This document shows positions 46,611 to 57,319 of a stretch of 64,000 bases of DNA, one piece after another (within the stretch, counting starts at the first letter, position 1; every line of letters begins with the position of its first letter). The stretch lies in NCBI GenBank assembly GCA_030674185.1, contig CM060312.1, positions 54,505,168 through 54,569,167 on the forward strand, given 5' to 3'. This DNA is from Monoplex corrugatus (taxonomy: Eukaryota > Mollusca > Gastropoda > Littorinimorpha > Ranellidae). Under the pieces are notes generated by a model. That model did not search any database. It saw only the letters and a list, made by a program, of their open reading frames with translations, and had not been told where the DNA came from. The position numbers were made by a program, and so were the translations under genes.

Positions 46611-46900
46611 AATCTACAATGTACCTTCCCAAAACAAATACATCAATTGTTGCAGAATCTGATTTTTCTCTGCCGGTCGACCACAAGAAAGGTAAACACA
46701 CTAGGTAATTAACAGAGATCAAGCTCAGTCTGGAGCATGCCACAATTACATGCTGCCAGTGAACCATTTTTCAAGCTTTTTAAAAGAATTCTTTCCAACT
46801 TAGTTAACTCCAGCTTCATTCTGCGGTCAGTCAAGTGGAATATTGTCATTCTTACACACAGCCACATGCTTTCTATAAATAAACTTTCTAAATGCATGAT
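46611..46900. other. Intron; no feature seen
   Basis: The left edge may hold a few more worn codons of the LINE fragment. Confidence 0.35.
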
Positions 46901-46904
46901 TACA

Positions 46905-47216
46905 CACAAATGCATGCATGTACACACATATACTCAAGTGCACACATACAAGTGTACACACACACAAGTGCACAACACACACACACACACACAAAGTGCA
47001 TGCGCGCGCGCACACACACACAAGTGCACATACACACACACAAGTGCACACACACACACACAAGTGCACACACACACACACACACACAAACAAGTGCGTG
47101 CGTGTGCGCACACACACACACACACATGACACACACACACACACACAAGTGCACACACACACACACACACACAAGTGCACACACACACACACACACGTGC
47201 ACACACACACACACAC
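46905..47216. repeat. CA microsatellite with a recurring AAGTGC block
   Basis: About 15 occurrences of CAAGTGCACACA or CAAGTGTACACA at 14- to 34-bp intervals within CA repeat, giving a minisatellite-like second period. Confidence 0.95.
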
Positions 47217-47577
47217 TATATCCACTCCCCACTACCTCTTCCTCTTACTAGGTCTGGGTTTTTTTTCAGACTCAATTACCAAACCTTCCCTCAGTTTATA
47301 ACTGGTGTATACAAGGCAAGATATTAACAAGAAAGACTGCAGTCATTTTCTTTGTTTTATTTTCCTTTTTTTTTTTCTTTTTGCCTTCTTCTTCAAAGGC
47401 CCTAAGTTGGCCTGCACAAACCATGAAAGAAAAGGGATCCACCCTTCATCACCTAACTGCTGCCTGATGACAAACTACCTCCACCTGACAGGTACAGGAC
47501 AGGTACAGGATACCACACTGACTCATATTACAGCCCCTGTAAACCCCACCCTTTGCCTTAATTTGCTTCAATCTTGC
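47217..47577. other. Intron; no feature seen
   Basis: Pyrimidine-rich stretch 47345-47395. No exon is supported. Confidence 0.4.
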
Positions 47578-47607
47578 TGAGTGTGTGTATGTGTGTGTGT
47601 GTGTGTT

Positions 47608-47695
<88 letters not shown>

Positions 47696-47770
47696 GTGCT
47701 GCGCGCGCGCACGCATATGCATGCATGTGTTCGTACATGCATGTGTACGTGCATGTGTGCATGCATACAT
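47578..47770. repeat. (TG)n microsatellite and GCGC/GCATG tract
   Basis: TG to 47694, then GCGCGCGC and a CATGCATG-rich tail. Confidence 0.95.
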
Positions 47771-48169
47771 ACATAAATAATGTATATTTGTGTGTCCATG
47801 AAAAACATTTTCAGCCAACAGATTGTTTTGTCAAGGAAGCAGGGATAGGGAGGAGGGAAGGGGCGTGGTGTCATTGTGACCCTAACTATAAATATCTTTA
47901 ACAAGGATTTCTCAACTGTATATCAACAATATCATTCTTGAAGGTGTAGGATTTATGATCCAACTCTGAAAGATTTCATTAAGTCTGTTATTACATAGCT
48001 TGACCTTATGTGTGCAGGTTCTTCAGAATGAGACTGCCGGTATGGCTTGACCATCCTGTTATATTTTTCTTTCTTTCTCAAGTTCCATTGAAATACAAAG
48101 AAAGAAAGAAAGCTAGTGAGTTTGGAGTTGAGAGTTTCTTGAATAGGGTTTCATCATTCATTCATTCCT

Positions 48170-48425
48170 AGATCTGGTACCTCAAGTTCAATCCTGCAAG
48201 GTAACTGGCCTGTTTACTGCCCATCTTTATGTTTCCATTGATCTGTGGTGTCTGCTTAGTGTTTAACAGCTCTGCCTCCCCCCCCCCCCCCTTCTTCATT
48301 TCAAGACCTTGCCAGCGCACTGGGTTTGCACAGCTTGAAGAGTCTGCCAGATACTTGTTGGTAGATTTGGGTGGAGCGCTTATGGTACTGTCAGTGTGAT
48401 GAATCCCACTTGAGCAAAACCCAAA
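48170..48425 (+). mobile_element. SINE family D, copy 1
   Basis: A worn tRNA-like B region (CAAGTTCAATCCTGC), then a body shared with the copy at 53333-53605: CTGGCCTGTTTACTGCCCAT, CCTTGCCAGCGCACTGGG, TTTGCA and GGTAGATTTGGGTGGAGC. A C run (48281-48292) interrupts it. Confidence 0.6.
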
Positions 48426-48432
48426 CTATTAC

Positions 48433-48526
48433 AGGAAGCTGTTAGACAGGATGACATTTCTGCTTCGATACTGTGGTCAGTGAGGTAGGAAGCTGGAGAA
48501 CTGGGTGACGAGAGTCAAAGGGTTAA
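48433..48526. mobile_element. Palindromic TTAA MITE, decayed right end
   Basis: AGGAAGCTGTTAGACAGGAT on the left and GAGAGTCAAAGGGTTAA on the right. The middle is unrecognisable. Confidence 0.5.
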
Positions 48527-48730
48527 ACATTCATGAGTATCAAGTGGAGGGGACGAAGAACTCAGAATAATCCTCTATTTTATAATAAACAGAAGGAATT
48601 CTATACTTAGTTATAGCGATTGTTTCTTGTATAATTATCATGCATTAACTTTAAATTATGACTGATCATTTTAGTAACTGTAGATTATGACCCATACATA
48701 ACTTTACAAAATAATGCAGACCAATTACAA

Positions 48731-48946
48731 TATCCTTCGACTCCCGCATCCTATCTACCAACTCCTAAAAATTTAACCCTTTGACTCCCTCACCCTATCT
48801 ACCAGCTTCCTGCAGGAAGCAGGTGGATAGGGTGAGCAGGAAGTTGGTGGATAGGGTTAGGGAGTCAAAGGGTTAAGTTTCTGCTGTGCTAGCATGGTCG
48901 ACAATGCAGGATGCTGGTGGGCAGGGTGCAGGAATCAAAGGGTTAA
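48731..48946. mobile_element. Palindromic TTAA MITE, copy 13 (centre duplication)
   Basis: The left end is worn (TATCCTTCGACTCCCGC) and the right end is GGAATCAAAGGGTTAA. The right inner arm begins twice (AGCAGGTGGATAGGGTGAGC, then AGGAAGTTGGTGGATAGGG), so the apex is duplicated. Confidence 0.9.
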
Positions 48947-49194
48947 ACTGATATAACCATTTTAAAAATGCACCATCTGGAACATGAATGTGTAAATTAG
49001 ATCAACTGTGTAATAAAATCTACATTTTATCCCTTCCCCTGCCACCCCCACCTGACCCCTCCGACCAACAGTACATAGTTTTTCTGGCATGCGCCTGTAC
49101 CACAAGCTGAGGTTAAGTTCCCATTCTACCACAAGACCCCAGAGGACAGAGTGCTGTGACATTTAGTCTGTTGACACTCAACACTCAATGGTCA
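48947..49194. other. Intron; no feature seen
   Basis: Unique-looking sequence. Confidence 0.4.
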
Positions 49195-49199
49195 CACAG

Positions 49200-49347
49200 G
49201 CATGCACACACACACACACACACACACATACACACACAACACACAGACTACACATCGAGACAATGCACACACACAACACACACACACCAGACATGCACAC
49301 ACCCTTTTCCCCCTCACTCACAACACACACACACACACACACACCCA

Positions 49348-49386
<39 letters not shown>

Positions 49387-49388
49387 CA

Positions 49389-49421
<33 letters not shown>

Positions 49422-49462
49422 CACACACACACACACACACACAGTGACACACACACACACCC
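49200..49462. repeat. (CA)n microsatellite cluster
   Basis: CA tracts separated by short unique phrases. Open frames on both strands are repeat artefacts. Confidence 0.95.
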
Positions 49463-49949
49463 TCTTTATCTGTCTTGCCCCCGCAAACCCTGTTAAGCTG
49501 AAGTTAAACAGGACTAACCATGCACCTCCACAAAACAACTGTTAATTGTAAGTTTCCAAGGTTTCCTAACAAGAAATCTGAGCATCTGTTTTAAAAAAAA
49601 TGTTTGAACAGAAACTTCACCTAAAAACTGAAAAGCTTAAAAGGCATATCACTCATCAGTCACTGACTCATTCTCTTTATTAAAAAAAAATATATATACA
49701 TATAAATTATAATGATATATACATAATGACTGTGTGTATGATGCTGTTCAAAGTCGGTTTTCTAAGATGGAAATGATGAAGAGTGGGAAGGGTCAGGGGA
49801 GGGAGGGGTGAAGAGAAGCATTTTCATGCACAGGTATGTATATCTACTGGTATGTGTATATACTATATATGCATACTATGTGTTCTGTGCAATGTATGTG
49901 TGTATATTACTGAATGGGTGTGTGCACACTTGTAAACACATCTAAGTAC

Positions 49950-50305
49950 ACAGGGAGTCCCAGCTGGTTATAACACGTGCCTAGAAAGCGACAGGTCCTG
50001 TGTTCAATCCCCATTGGGTCAGGGACTTTCTCTGCACTCCACTCATTGTGCTCTGGATGCTAGTCTTTCAGATGAAACAATAAAGCAAGGTCATATGTAG
50101 CATGCACTTTGCATGTAAAAAAAATATCCCACAACAAAAGAGTTGTACGTGGAAAAATTCTGTACAGGAAAAAAACTAACAAGTAATCAAAATGACATGC
50201 CCATAAGAAGAAAACAAGGGCTGGCAGCACTGTGTCATTGTGCTGTTCTCATGGACAGCAGCCTGAATTTCACATGGTAATTTTGTTTTGACAAAAATTA
50301 AATAA
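49950..50305 (+). mobile_element. tRNA-derived SINE with conserved central domain
   Basis: The tRNA-like head (GGAGTCCCAGCTGGTTATAA to the B box GTGTTCAATCCCC) is followed by a body with TCTTTCAGATGAAACAATAA, AGCAAGGTCATATGTAGCA, TGCACTTTGCATGTAAAA and ATCCCACAACAAAAGAGTTG. This order (dinucleotide-spaced GGATG-AAAC, AAG-GTC, GCA-GCAC-TTG-CA-GTAAAA, CC-CAACAAAAG-GTTGT) resembles a central domain shared by SINEs of molluscs and other invertebrates. The element ends in an A/T-rich tail with ATTAAATAAAAT. Confidence 0.7.
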
Positions 50306-50865
50306 AATACCCCCCCCCGAATTTACCCTTTTTTTTCCTTCGAAAACTAAAACTTAAAAACTGCTCTCAAACTTTGGAAGTGTGCAACTTATGCCAACAT
50401 CAGTTTTGCCTTTGTAGTTACTGTTCAAGGTGAGATGAACTGTGTAAATTCAATTGGAACTGTGTGAGAAAGAAAATGGGAGAGTTGGTGAGTCATCAGG
50501 TGACTACTTGGTATGTAATAGCACTTGCTATGTGACAGATTAATTCAATATTTGTCTACTGTCTGCTCATCTTTGTCCATCTAAGACTAAACAATCAAGA
50601 GTAAAGATTCGCCTCCACTCTACAGGAGAAGGTTAAAGCATTTCACATTTACTCTGCACTGCACATCACATAGAAAAATATCTGACACCCCCCCCCCCCC
50701 CTCCTCTCTTCCACAAAAAAAAACACAAAAAGGGGTGGGTGGGTGGAATACTGTAGTGCATAAGGAAAGAAAAGATAAAGACTACTTTTGCCACTATCCA
50801 GAACCTATAAACAGACAAACATGCCAGACAATAATTCAATGAATTAAACAAACAAAGAAACTCTA
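50306..50865. other. Intron; no feature seen apart from C runs
   Basis: C runs near 50311-50318 and 50690-50702. Confidence 0.4.
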
Positions 50866-50870
50866 CTCAC

Positions 50871-50957
50871 CTTAACAGCCAAATTCTTAATGTTCTTGTC
50901 AAAGTCTGCTTCGCTGCAGCTCAGCAGCTGGGCTTGTGACAACATTTGAGTAGACAT
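50871..50957 (-). CDS. Internal exon of the unknown minus-strand gene
   Basis: 87 nt with acceptor GTGTTTAG before 50957 and donor AAG-GTGAGT at 50871/50870. Only one of three frames is open: MSTQMLSQAQLLSCSEADFD, then KNIKNLAVK, 29 codons, phase 0 at both ends. This phase fits the candidate first exon (57890-57928) and the exon at 34464. Translation could instead start at the Met codon that opens this exon if the upstream exon is untranslated. The segment looks alpha-helical and charged. No family is recognised. Confidence 0.65.
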
Positions 50958-51071
50958 CTAAACACATAAACAAAGCACCCAAATGCATGACAAGCAATTA
51001 CATATGTATATATGCCTACATATATTCATACACACACACACATGTACAAACACACATATATGCAACATCAG

Positions 51072-51195
51072 AATCACTGGACAGTAAAGAAAACAAACAA
51101 GACAGTCTTGAAGGAGGCAGACACAAGAAGATCATTAATAAAGAAGATTAGAAAAAGACAAGCAACATTCATAGGCCATTTCATGAGGAAAGTGG
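51072..51195 (+). pseudogene. LINE family X C-terminal fragment, left half (split copy)
   Basis: The translation NHWTVKKTNKTVLKEADTRR, then KKIRKRQATFIGHFMRKV, matches the fragment at 46130-46610. The match stops at AGTGG (51191-51195) and resumes after the inserted element at 52496. Confidence 0.8.
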
Positions 51196-52495
51196 TAGAA
51201 AGAAACTCTAGGGAGAGCTAGACAACAGAAGGTCTTCAGAGAAGTAACCCCCTTTAGACAAGTGTTTCGGCCCTGAACTCCTTACACTCTCGGGGGGCCG
51301 GGCCACATCCAGGTCATGACTCCTGGATGCCCTTCTGCTGTTGTCTATTTTTTTTCCCCCACGCCGGGGAGCGAACCTGGGCGATTCTGCACTTCAGAAC
51401 TGCTAACGGGGCACACATCATCTGTAAGGAATTTAATCCTTATAAAGTTCACTTTTGGTTCCTCCTTGCACAGATCCAGCTTGAGCTCCTTTCTGCTGCC
51501 TCTGCCAAAAACCCTCTTGCCCCGACCTCTATGGCGAAGATTTTGACCCGCAGACCTGCTTTCTTCAGGGTGCTGGCAAGACCGGCGTATTTTTTGGTCT
51601 TGTAGATATGTGCTTCTTCCATTCTGCTTTCGTATGGCACAGTGAGTTCTATCAGAATCACTTGTTTCGAGGAGTCAGAGTGGAGAGCGATGTCTGGTCT
51701 CATGCCTGTCTTGCTGATGACATCTGGGTAATTTCTCCACTCTGGGAGGTCTGCTGTACACTCCCAGTGGACTGCTCCATCCAGAAGACCCTTTGGCAAT
51801 GTGCTGGTTGTCATAGCAATTTCGGGCCAGACCTGTTTCCCTCCTGCTTTGTAGAACATTGTCATAGCAATTGGTGCGTTTGGGGTCATGGTTTTTTCGT
51901 TAACCACGTCTGTGATCACTTTCAGAACTTGGTTGTGCCTCCATGTATACCTTCCTTGGGCTAGCGCTACTTTGCAAGAACTTAGGACATGTTCCACTGT
52001 TTGTTTCTTCTGACAGAGCGGACATGCTGGGTCATCTGATTTCCCCCATTTCACTAAGTTTGCATTCGAGGGGAGCAGGTCATATACAGATCTGAGGAGG
52101 AAGCTTATCCTTAGAGGAGCCATGTGCCACATATCGTTCCAGCTGAGACTTCTTTGGAGTGCACTGTCCCATGTTGTCCATTGCCCCTGTTGACCTTGCT
52201 GGACTGCCTTCTGCACTCTTCTTCTTTCTTCAACTCCTGTATGGTCATGTCTCTTTTTTCCTTCCTTTTGGCTTTGGACCACCACTGCATTTTTGTTGCT
52301 CCCAGTCCCTGTCTGTTGGTTTGCGTGTGTCAAATTATTTCTTTGATGCTGAGGTTTCTCTTGGCATTGTTTACAGCCTCTTGGACTTTCCATTTTTTGC
52401 CAGTTCTCAGCTTTGGCTGAACTGATCTCACGATATTGTCTTCCGATTCCTCCAGCATGCTCAACAGTCTTGCTTTTCCAACTTTGTATTCCTCC
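51191..52495 (-). mobile_element. Retroelement fragment inserted into the family X LINE, probable RLE-type LINE
   Basis: A 1305-bp minus-strand segment flanked by AGTGG (51191-51195 and 52496-52500), a likely 5-bp target duplication. It contains the ORF described below and a ~250-bp 3' UTR (51196-51448, with CCGAGAGTGTAAGGAGTTC and AGGGCCGAAACACTTG on the minus strand). There is no poly-A, and it is truncated at the 5' side. Confidence 0.75.
51449..52495 (-). pseudogene. C-terminal part of a LINE polyprotein with Cys/His motif and PD-type endonuclease-like segment
   Basis: About 345 codons of open frame. In order: WHMAPLRISFLLRSVYDLLP, then CPLCQKKQTVEHVLSSC (C-x2-C-x8-H-x4-C), a Trp/Tyr-rich linker, and GMRPDIALH followed 12 residues later by VILIELTVPYESR and KTKKYAGL. 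The series RPD...E-L-T-V-P-Y-E...K resembles the restriction-like endonuclease at the C-terminus of R2/NeSL-type LINEs; this assignment rests on motif spacing only. The frame continues rightward past 52495 into the antisense of the host LINE, which is not part of this protein. No RT domain is left. Confidence 0.65.
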
Positions 52496-52715
52496 AGTGG
52501 AATTAAAGCACTTGGTCACAACAGGAAAGCTGGAGGGAAAGAGAACACCAGGAAGACCCAGGGAGAAAATATTGGACAGACTTGCAGGGTGGCCGAGGAC
52601 AGAGAGCATGGGAGACGTACTTGCAGCAACAGGGGATAGATTCATGTGGAGGGCCATGATCATCAAAGCCATGTGGCAGGGCACATGATGATGATGATGA
52701 TGATGATGATGAGTA
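52496..52715 (+). pseudogene. LINE family X C-terminal fragment, right half, with (GAT)n tail
   Basis: VELKHLVTTGKLEGKR, GRPREKILDRLAGW and MIIKAMWQGT continue the protein that stops at 51195. If the insertion and one AGTGG are removed, the frame is unbroken across the junction. The end reads GGCAGGGCACATGATGATG, running into (GAT)n (52685-52712). Confidence 0.85.
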
Positions 52716-52804
52716 CAATATATTCTTGCCAGTGCAAACAAATATACTGATATACCTATGAAAAATTGCACAAACAATTTATACACAAATATGTTAAAAC
52801 CATG

Positions 52805-52849
<45 letters not shown>

Positions 52850-53235
52850 AATCATGCACACATATGCACACACAAAACCAAATGTATGTAAACATATACA
52901 CTGGTGCATAGTAAGGCATGAAAAATATGCACATTCATCATGTATTCACAAACGTGACAAAGACATACTGACACTTGAATAAACAAATATCAACCTGACC
53001 AAGAGTGTGTTTTACATAAAATGATATGCTCGTGTGAGTGGTTTTTGTTTGCCTGGGCATGACTAAGAGCATATCTGTAAAAAATCTGACAGTGTATACA
53101 TGTCCAGAAACATTTGACTATTTTGCTTTGCTTTAAGAAATGGGAATTTCCTGCTTATTTCATAAACCTGGTATCTGCAGCCAAAGTTATTTAGAGCATC
53201 ATACCAATAATGCAGGGATCATGAACATGACCCTT
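52716..53235. other. Intron; CT/CA microsatellite, otherwise nothing seen
   Basis: CT (52805-52836) and CA (52836-52848) repeats. Confidence 0.5.
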
Positions 53236-53241
53236 CAGCAG

Positions 53242-53313
53242 GCTACAGCCTTAAAGTGGTTAGCACTCTGGACTTTGAATCCAGCGACGGGAGTTTAAAT
53301 CTCAATGAAACCT
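53242..53313 (+). tRNA. tRNA-Gln(TTG)-like sequence, probably a pseudogene or SINE head
   Basis: The segment GGTTAGCACTCTGGACTTTG, then AATCCAGCGA, contains a D-arm end and a perfect anticodon stem-loop (CTGGA-CTTTGAA-TCCAG) with anticodon TTG, and the T-arm region GGGAGTTTAAATCTC. The acceptor 5' side (GCTACAG) does not pair with the 3' side (ATGAAACC), and the B box has T for C (GTTTAAATC). It is therefore unlikely to be a working tRNA gene. Confidence 0.5.
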
Positions 53314-53332
53314 GCTTATGCCATTCATGGAT

Positions 53333-53605
53333 TGGCTGGGTCTTAAGACTATGGACTCAAGCTCTCATGTCTCGAGTTCAGTCCCAGCCCACAACATAAG
53401 CTGGCTTGTTTTCTGCCAATCTCAAGGCTCCAGTCATACTGGAGGTGTCAATGTCAGTGACACTGACAGGTCCCAGTCTCTCCCCATTCCAAGAACTTGC
53501 CAGTGCACCGAGTTTCTGCAAAGAATTAAGGATTTTGTCTGATCACTGCTGGCAGATTTGGGAGGAGCAAACGCAGAATTATAGTCAGGTCAGGCCACTG
53601 GGTCT
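53333..53605 (+). mobile_element. SINE family D, copy 2
   Basis: The head GGCTGGGTCTTAAGACTATG up to the B box GAGTTCAGTCCCAGCC; the ends GGCTGGG and CCCAGCC pair as an acceptor stem. The body shares with the copy at 48170-48425: CTGGCTTGTTTTCTGCCAAT, ACTTGCCAGTGCACCGAG, TTTCTGCA and GGCAGATTTGGGAGGAGC. Confidence 0.65.
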
Positions 53606-53854
53606 GCTGCTGGTAACCATGATACTACCTGTTCATGATCAAACCAGATAGATGGGGCTTAACTATATAAAAAAAAAATACCAACAATACTAACAATAAT
53701 AAAATAAAATGAGATAACATAAAAAAAAAAGAGCCAGACAAGCAGCTTTACACAAAACACACAAAAACAAACATGCTGCCCATTTTCCTTTCCACAACAA
53801 AGGAGCAGACAATGCACAACAAACAAATAGAACACAGACCATGACTCACACACA

Positions 53855-54064
53855 CCACACACACTCTCTCTCTCTCTCAGTCACACACACACACACACAC
53901 ACTCTTTCTCTCTCTCTCTCTCACTCTCTCTGTGTCACACACACACACACACACACACACACCTCACACACAGTCACACACACACACACACAACACATGC
54001 ACGCATGCACACACGCACACGTGCGCGCACACATACACAAAAACACATATACAATGATATACAG

Positions 54065-54140
<76 letters not shown>
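53855..54140. repeat. CT and CA microsatellites
   Basis: Alternating CT and CA blocks to 54036, then a pure CA run 54066-54140. Confidence 0.95.
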
Positions 54141-54144
<4 letters not shown>

Positions 54145-54658
54145 CACAACACAAAACACATGCACAAAAAGTAACACAGACAAATACACACACCCGTTAC
54201 CCTTCTGATGTAAAAAGTCAACAAACGGTTTCAGTCATACAGACCCCACTGTTTTACACTGCTTACTTCCTTAGTCATTGGATCAACTACTAAATTACAT
54301 TTTACAACAAACTCTCTGCTGCAAACCATCCAGAAAAAATTAAGTCATAATCAACTTGGGTCACCAGACAGATGTTGTTCCTGTTTAACGATGACACATG
54401 CACACAAATTACAATACATAAATAATTCATATTACTGAACTTTTAACTCAACAAAGACATCCCGCCTGTATTTGAACTTTTGTGTCACATGCCTGATTAA
54501 AAATTGATGCAGTAAAGCAATGGTTCAGAAATTGACACTGGTCTGTATGAAAACTCTCAAAACAGATTGTTCTTATTTCAATTTTAATTTGAAATCAGAA
54601 CAAGAAACTTTGCACAACTTATTATAAGAAATGCTACAACACTATTTGGCTGCCCGCT
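54141..54658. other. Intron; no feature seen
   Basis: AT-rich sequence. Confidence 0.4.
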
Positions 54659-54659
54659 T

Positions 54660-54790
54660 GGTTGTTGTTGTTGTTGTTGTTGTTATTGTTATTGTTGTTG
54701 TTGTTGTTGTTGTTGTTTTTTCATGTGTGTGTGTGCTTTGTTTTGTTTTGTGTCATGTTGCATGTTTTGTTTTGTTTTGTTTTGTTTTTA
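54660..54790. repeat. (GTT)n and (GTTTT)n microsatellite
   Basis: GTT repeats 54660-54718 and TTTTG repeats 54738-54788. Confidence 0.95.
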
Positions 54791-55535
54791 CCACAACATA
54801 CTAACATCAGCAAAGGCACTAAGGGTATTCAGCTGTGTTCACCCAGTATACTGCACAGAATGTTTTGGAATATGTTTTATCTTAATACATTACAATGCTT
54901 TGACCAGGGTTGGAATATGTTCCATGTACACCATGTGTGACCATTTTTTATAGCCCCACCACCAAGACAGACCACATGCGGTCTCCTAAGGTTTATCTCT
55001 ATTGATTTTCATAATCCTACATACAGCTTATCAATATCACTTCTACAGACAATCCTCACATATCTTTAAAGTTCATGCAGGGCATAAAAGCAGTAAAGCA
55101 GTAAGCCATATTGTTCTTGCAAGAGCCAATATGTTGTGCTAAAGCCAGCAGCAAATGAATGTCCAATAAAATTCTTAATGTGCATTTCGTCTGTTCCATA
55201 CTGAAGGTAAAATGGAATGATTTGTGCAGTTTCCGTCAGATTGTGTGTGTATGAGTGCATGTTTATGGGGAGGGATGTGGGGTGTGGAGAGGGGTGTGGG
55301 TGTGTGTGTATGTGTATGTGTGTGTATCACTGTATGTGTGTGTGTGTGTATCTGCGTGCATGCAAGCATGCATGTGTATGTTCATGGTATGTGTGTATGA
55401 AATACTTGTATTTGTCAAACAATTTAAATATATGTATTTATATATTTCTTCCTGTTCTGAGGATTAGTGATACTATTACTTATTTCAAACTACATGTACA
55501 TGTTACTGTCTGTTGTTATTCTTGATGAAGTATGT
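54791..55535. other. Intron; no feature beyond a TG-rich stretch
   Basis: TG-rich segment 55240-55395, otherwise unique-looking. Confidence 0.4.
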
Positions 55536-55697
55536 TTAACCCTTTGACTCCTGTGCCTTGTCCACCAGTACCCTGCATTGTCAACCATGCTAGCAAAGCA
55601 AAAACGTAACCCTTTGATTCCCTCCCCTATAGGGTGAGGAAGTCAAAGGGTTAAATTTTTGCAGTCGGTAGATAGGGTGCAGGTGTCAAAGGATTAA
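55536..55697. mobile_element. Palindromic TTAA MITE, copy 14
   Basis: Left end TTAACCCTTTGACTCC, right end GGTGTCAAAGGATTAA. The inner hairpin is much reduced (CCCTCCCCTATAGGGTGAGG), keeping a tight apex. Confidence 0.9.
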
Positions 55698-55824
55698 AAT
55701 AAATTGCACAGATTAATGTATGTATCCAACTATGTTTATACTGCATTAATTTAATGCAAGGATCTGTAACTACCCCCTCTCCCCCATCACATATACACCT
55801 GTATATGGGCACATATATAATCAT

Positions 55825-55828
55825 ATGC

Positions 55829-55909
<81 letters not shown>

Positions 55910-56047
55910 GTGTGTGTGTGTGGTTGCGTGTGTGTGTGTGTGTGTGTGTCTGTGTGTGGTGTGTGTGGGTATGGTGTGTGGTCTGTGTGTGTGCATGCAT
56001 GCAGCACACAACACCGCAAGGGTGCATGCATGCATGTGTGTGTGTGC
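55825..56047. repeat. (TG)n microsatellite
   Basis: About 90 bp of pure TG, then TG with GCG and GGT interruptions and CATGCATG words. Confidence 0.97.
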
Positions 56048-56370
56048 TAATAATCAAGACACAATAAACTCCACCAGACTTCAGTTTTTATGAAAACAAG
56101 GCACATAAATTTAATACGCATGGCATGCTTTATTTTATGATAGCCTGTTCCATTTCATTAACTTGATTAAGTGTCTAAAATAAAATACTGATTTTCATAC
56201 CAATTTTCAAGCCAATCTAAAGGCCATCAAACTATCATTCCAGTAGTTCACACCTACTGACTCCTTTGCAAACTTGGTCCTATGGCCATGCATTGAGAGA
56301 CCATCACATCTCTCTCACTTTAACTACTCAGTCAAAGAAAGAACCCCCTGAACTCTGTTTTTAGCCCAAC
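56048..56370. other. Intron; no feature seen
   Basis: Unique-looking sequence. Confidence 0.4.
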
Positions 56371-56372
56371 AA

Positions 56373-56394
56373 TGTGTGTGTGTGTGTGTGTGTG

Positions 56395-56481
<87 letters not shown>

Positions 56482-56483
56482 TT
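56373..56483. repeat. (TG)n microsatellite
   Basis: TG with three GGTG/TTG interruptions. Confidence 0.97.
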
Positions 56484-56815
56484 TTTTTTTTATCTGAAAG
56501 AACTGTACAAATTTATCAAATAATTCATGGGATGCATTTTTCTTTTTTAGCTGCATATTCTTTGTGGATAAAGAATATTACCCATTTCTGATTTCCTGTT
56601 ATGATCTGTTGTTATTCTCAGTACTACATCAACGTATATTATCCAATCAAATCAAATCCCTCCCTCCCCCCCACCTTCTGTTTTCTTCAATGTAAAGTTT
56701 GGCAAGATGCTTTGATTTGGATTGTAGTATGCACTATATAAATGGATTTATTATTAAGACATTATTACATATCTGCATATGCACAGTTTTGCAGTGACAA
56801 TTGTATATGGAAAGA
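56484..56815. other. Intron; no feature seen
   Basis: Unique-looking sequence. Confidence 0.4.
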
Positions 56816-56816
56816 G

Positions 56817-56849
56817 AACGTGCGTGCGTGTGTGTGTGTGTGTGGTGTG

Positions 56850-56915
<66 letters not shown>

Positions 56916-56970
56916 TGCGTGCGTGCGTTGTGTGTGAGTGTGTGCATGCGTGCGTGTGTGCATGTGTGTG
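56817..56970. repeat. (TG)n/(GCGT)n microsatellite
   Basis: TG with GGTG interruptions, GCGT units at both ends. Confidence 0.97.
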
Positions 56971-57012
56971 CTCTGTATGTGTTGAATTAATGATCATTGT
57001 ATGTCTGTGTTT

Positions 57013-57184
57013 CTTGATCCTCTAACTCCCACACCTGTCCACTAGCATCTTGCATTATCAACATACTAGCAAAGCACAAACTTAACCGTTTAAGCCCTCC
57101 CTATCCACCAGCTTCCTGCAGGGGAGGAAATCAAAGGATTAAGTTTTTGCAGTGGTGGTCAGGGTGCGGTAGTCAAAGGGTTAA
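57013..57184. mobile_element. Palindromic TTAA MITE, copy 15
   Basis: The left end is worn (TGATCCTCTAACTCCC) and the right end is GTAGTCAAAGGGTTAA. The inner right arm is mostly deleted (CAGGGGAGGAAATC). Confidence 0.8.
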
Positions 57185-57319
57185 CATAAATGTTGCCAAA
57201 CACTTCAAATGAGTGAAATAAAAAGATCTGTCAAGCACACTAATACTGTGTGAATATCAACAGTGTAGTATTTCACTATGATATTTTAATTTTATGCTTG
57301 GCACTGGTCTGGACTGGTA

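Noticed and set aside
52124..52425. Plus-strand open frames at 51316-52425
   Set aside because: Antisense of the inserted retroelement ORF, which carries recognisable Cys/His and endonuclease-like motifs.
53242..53313. A functional tRNA-Gln gene
   Set aside because: The acceptor stem does not pair and the B box is altered; kept only as tRNA-like.
54662..54953. Leu-rich open frame over GTT repeats
   Set aside because: Trinucleotide repeat translation.
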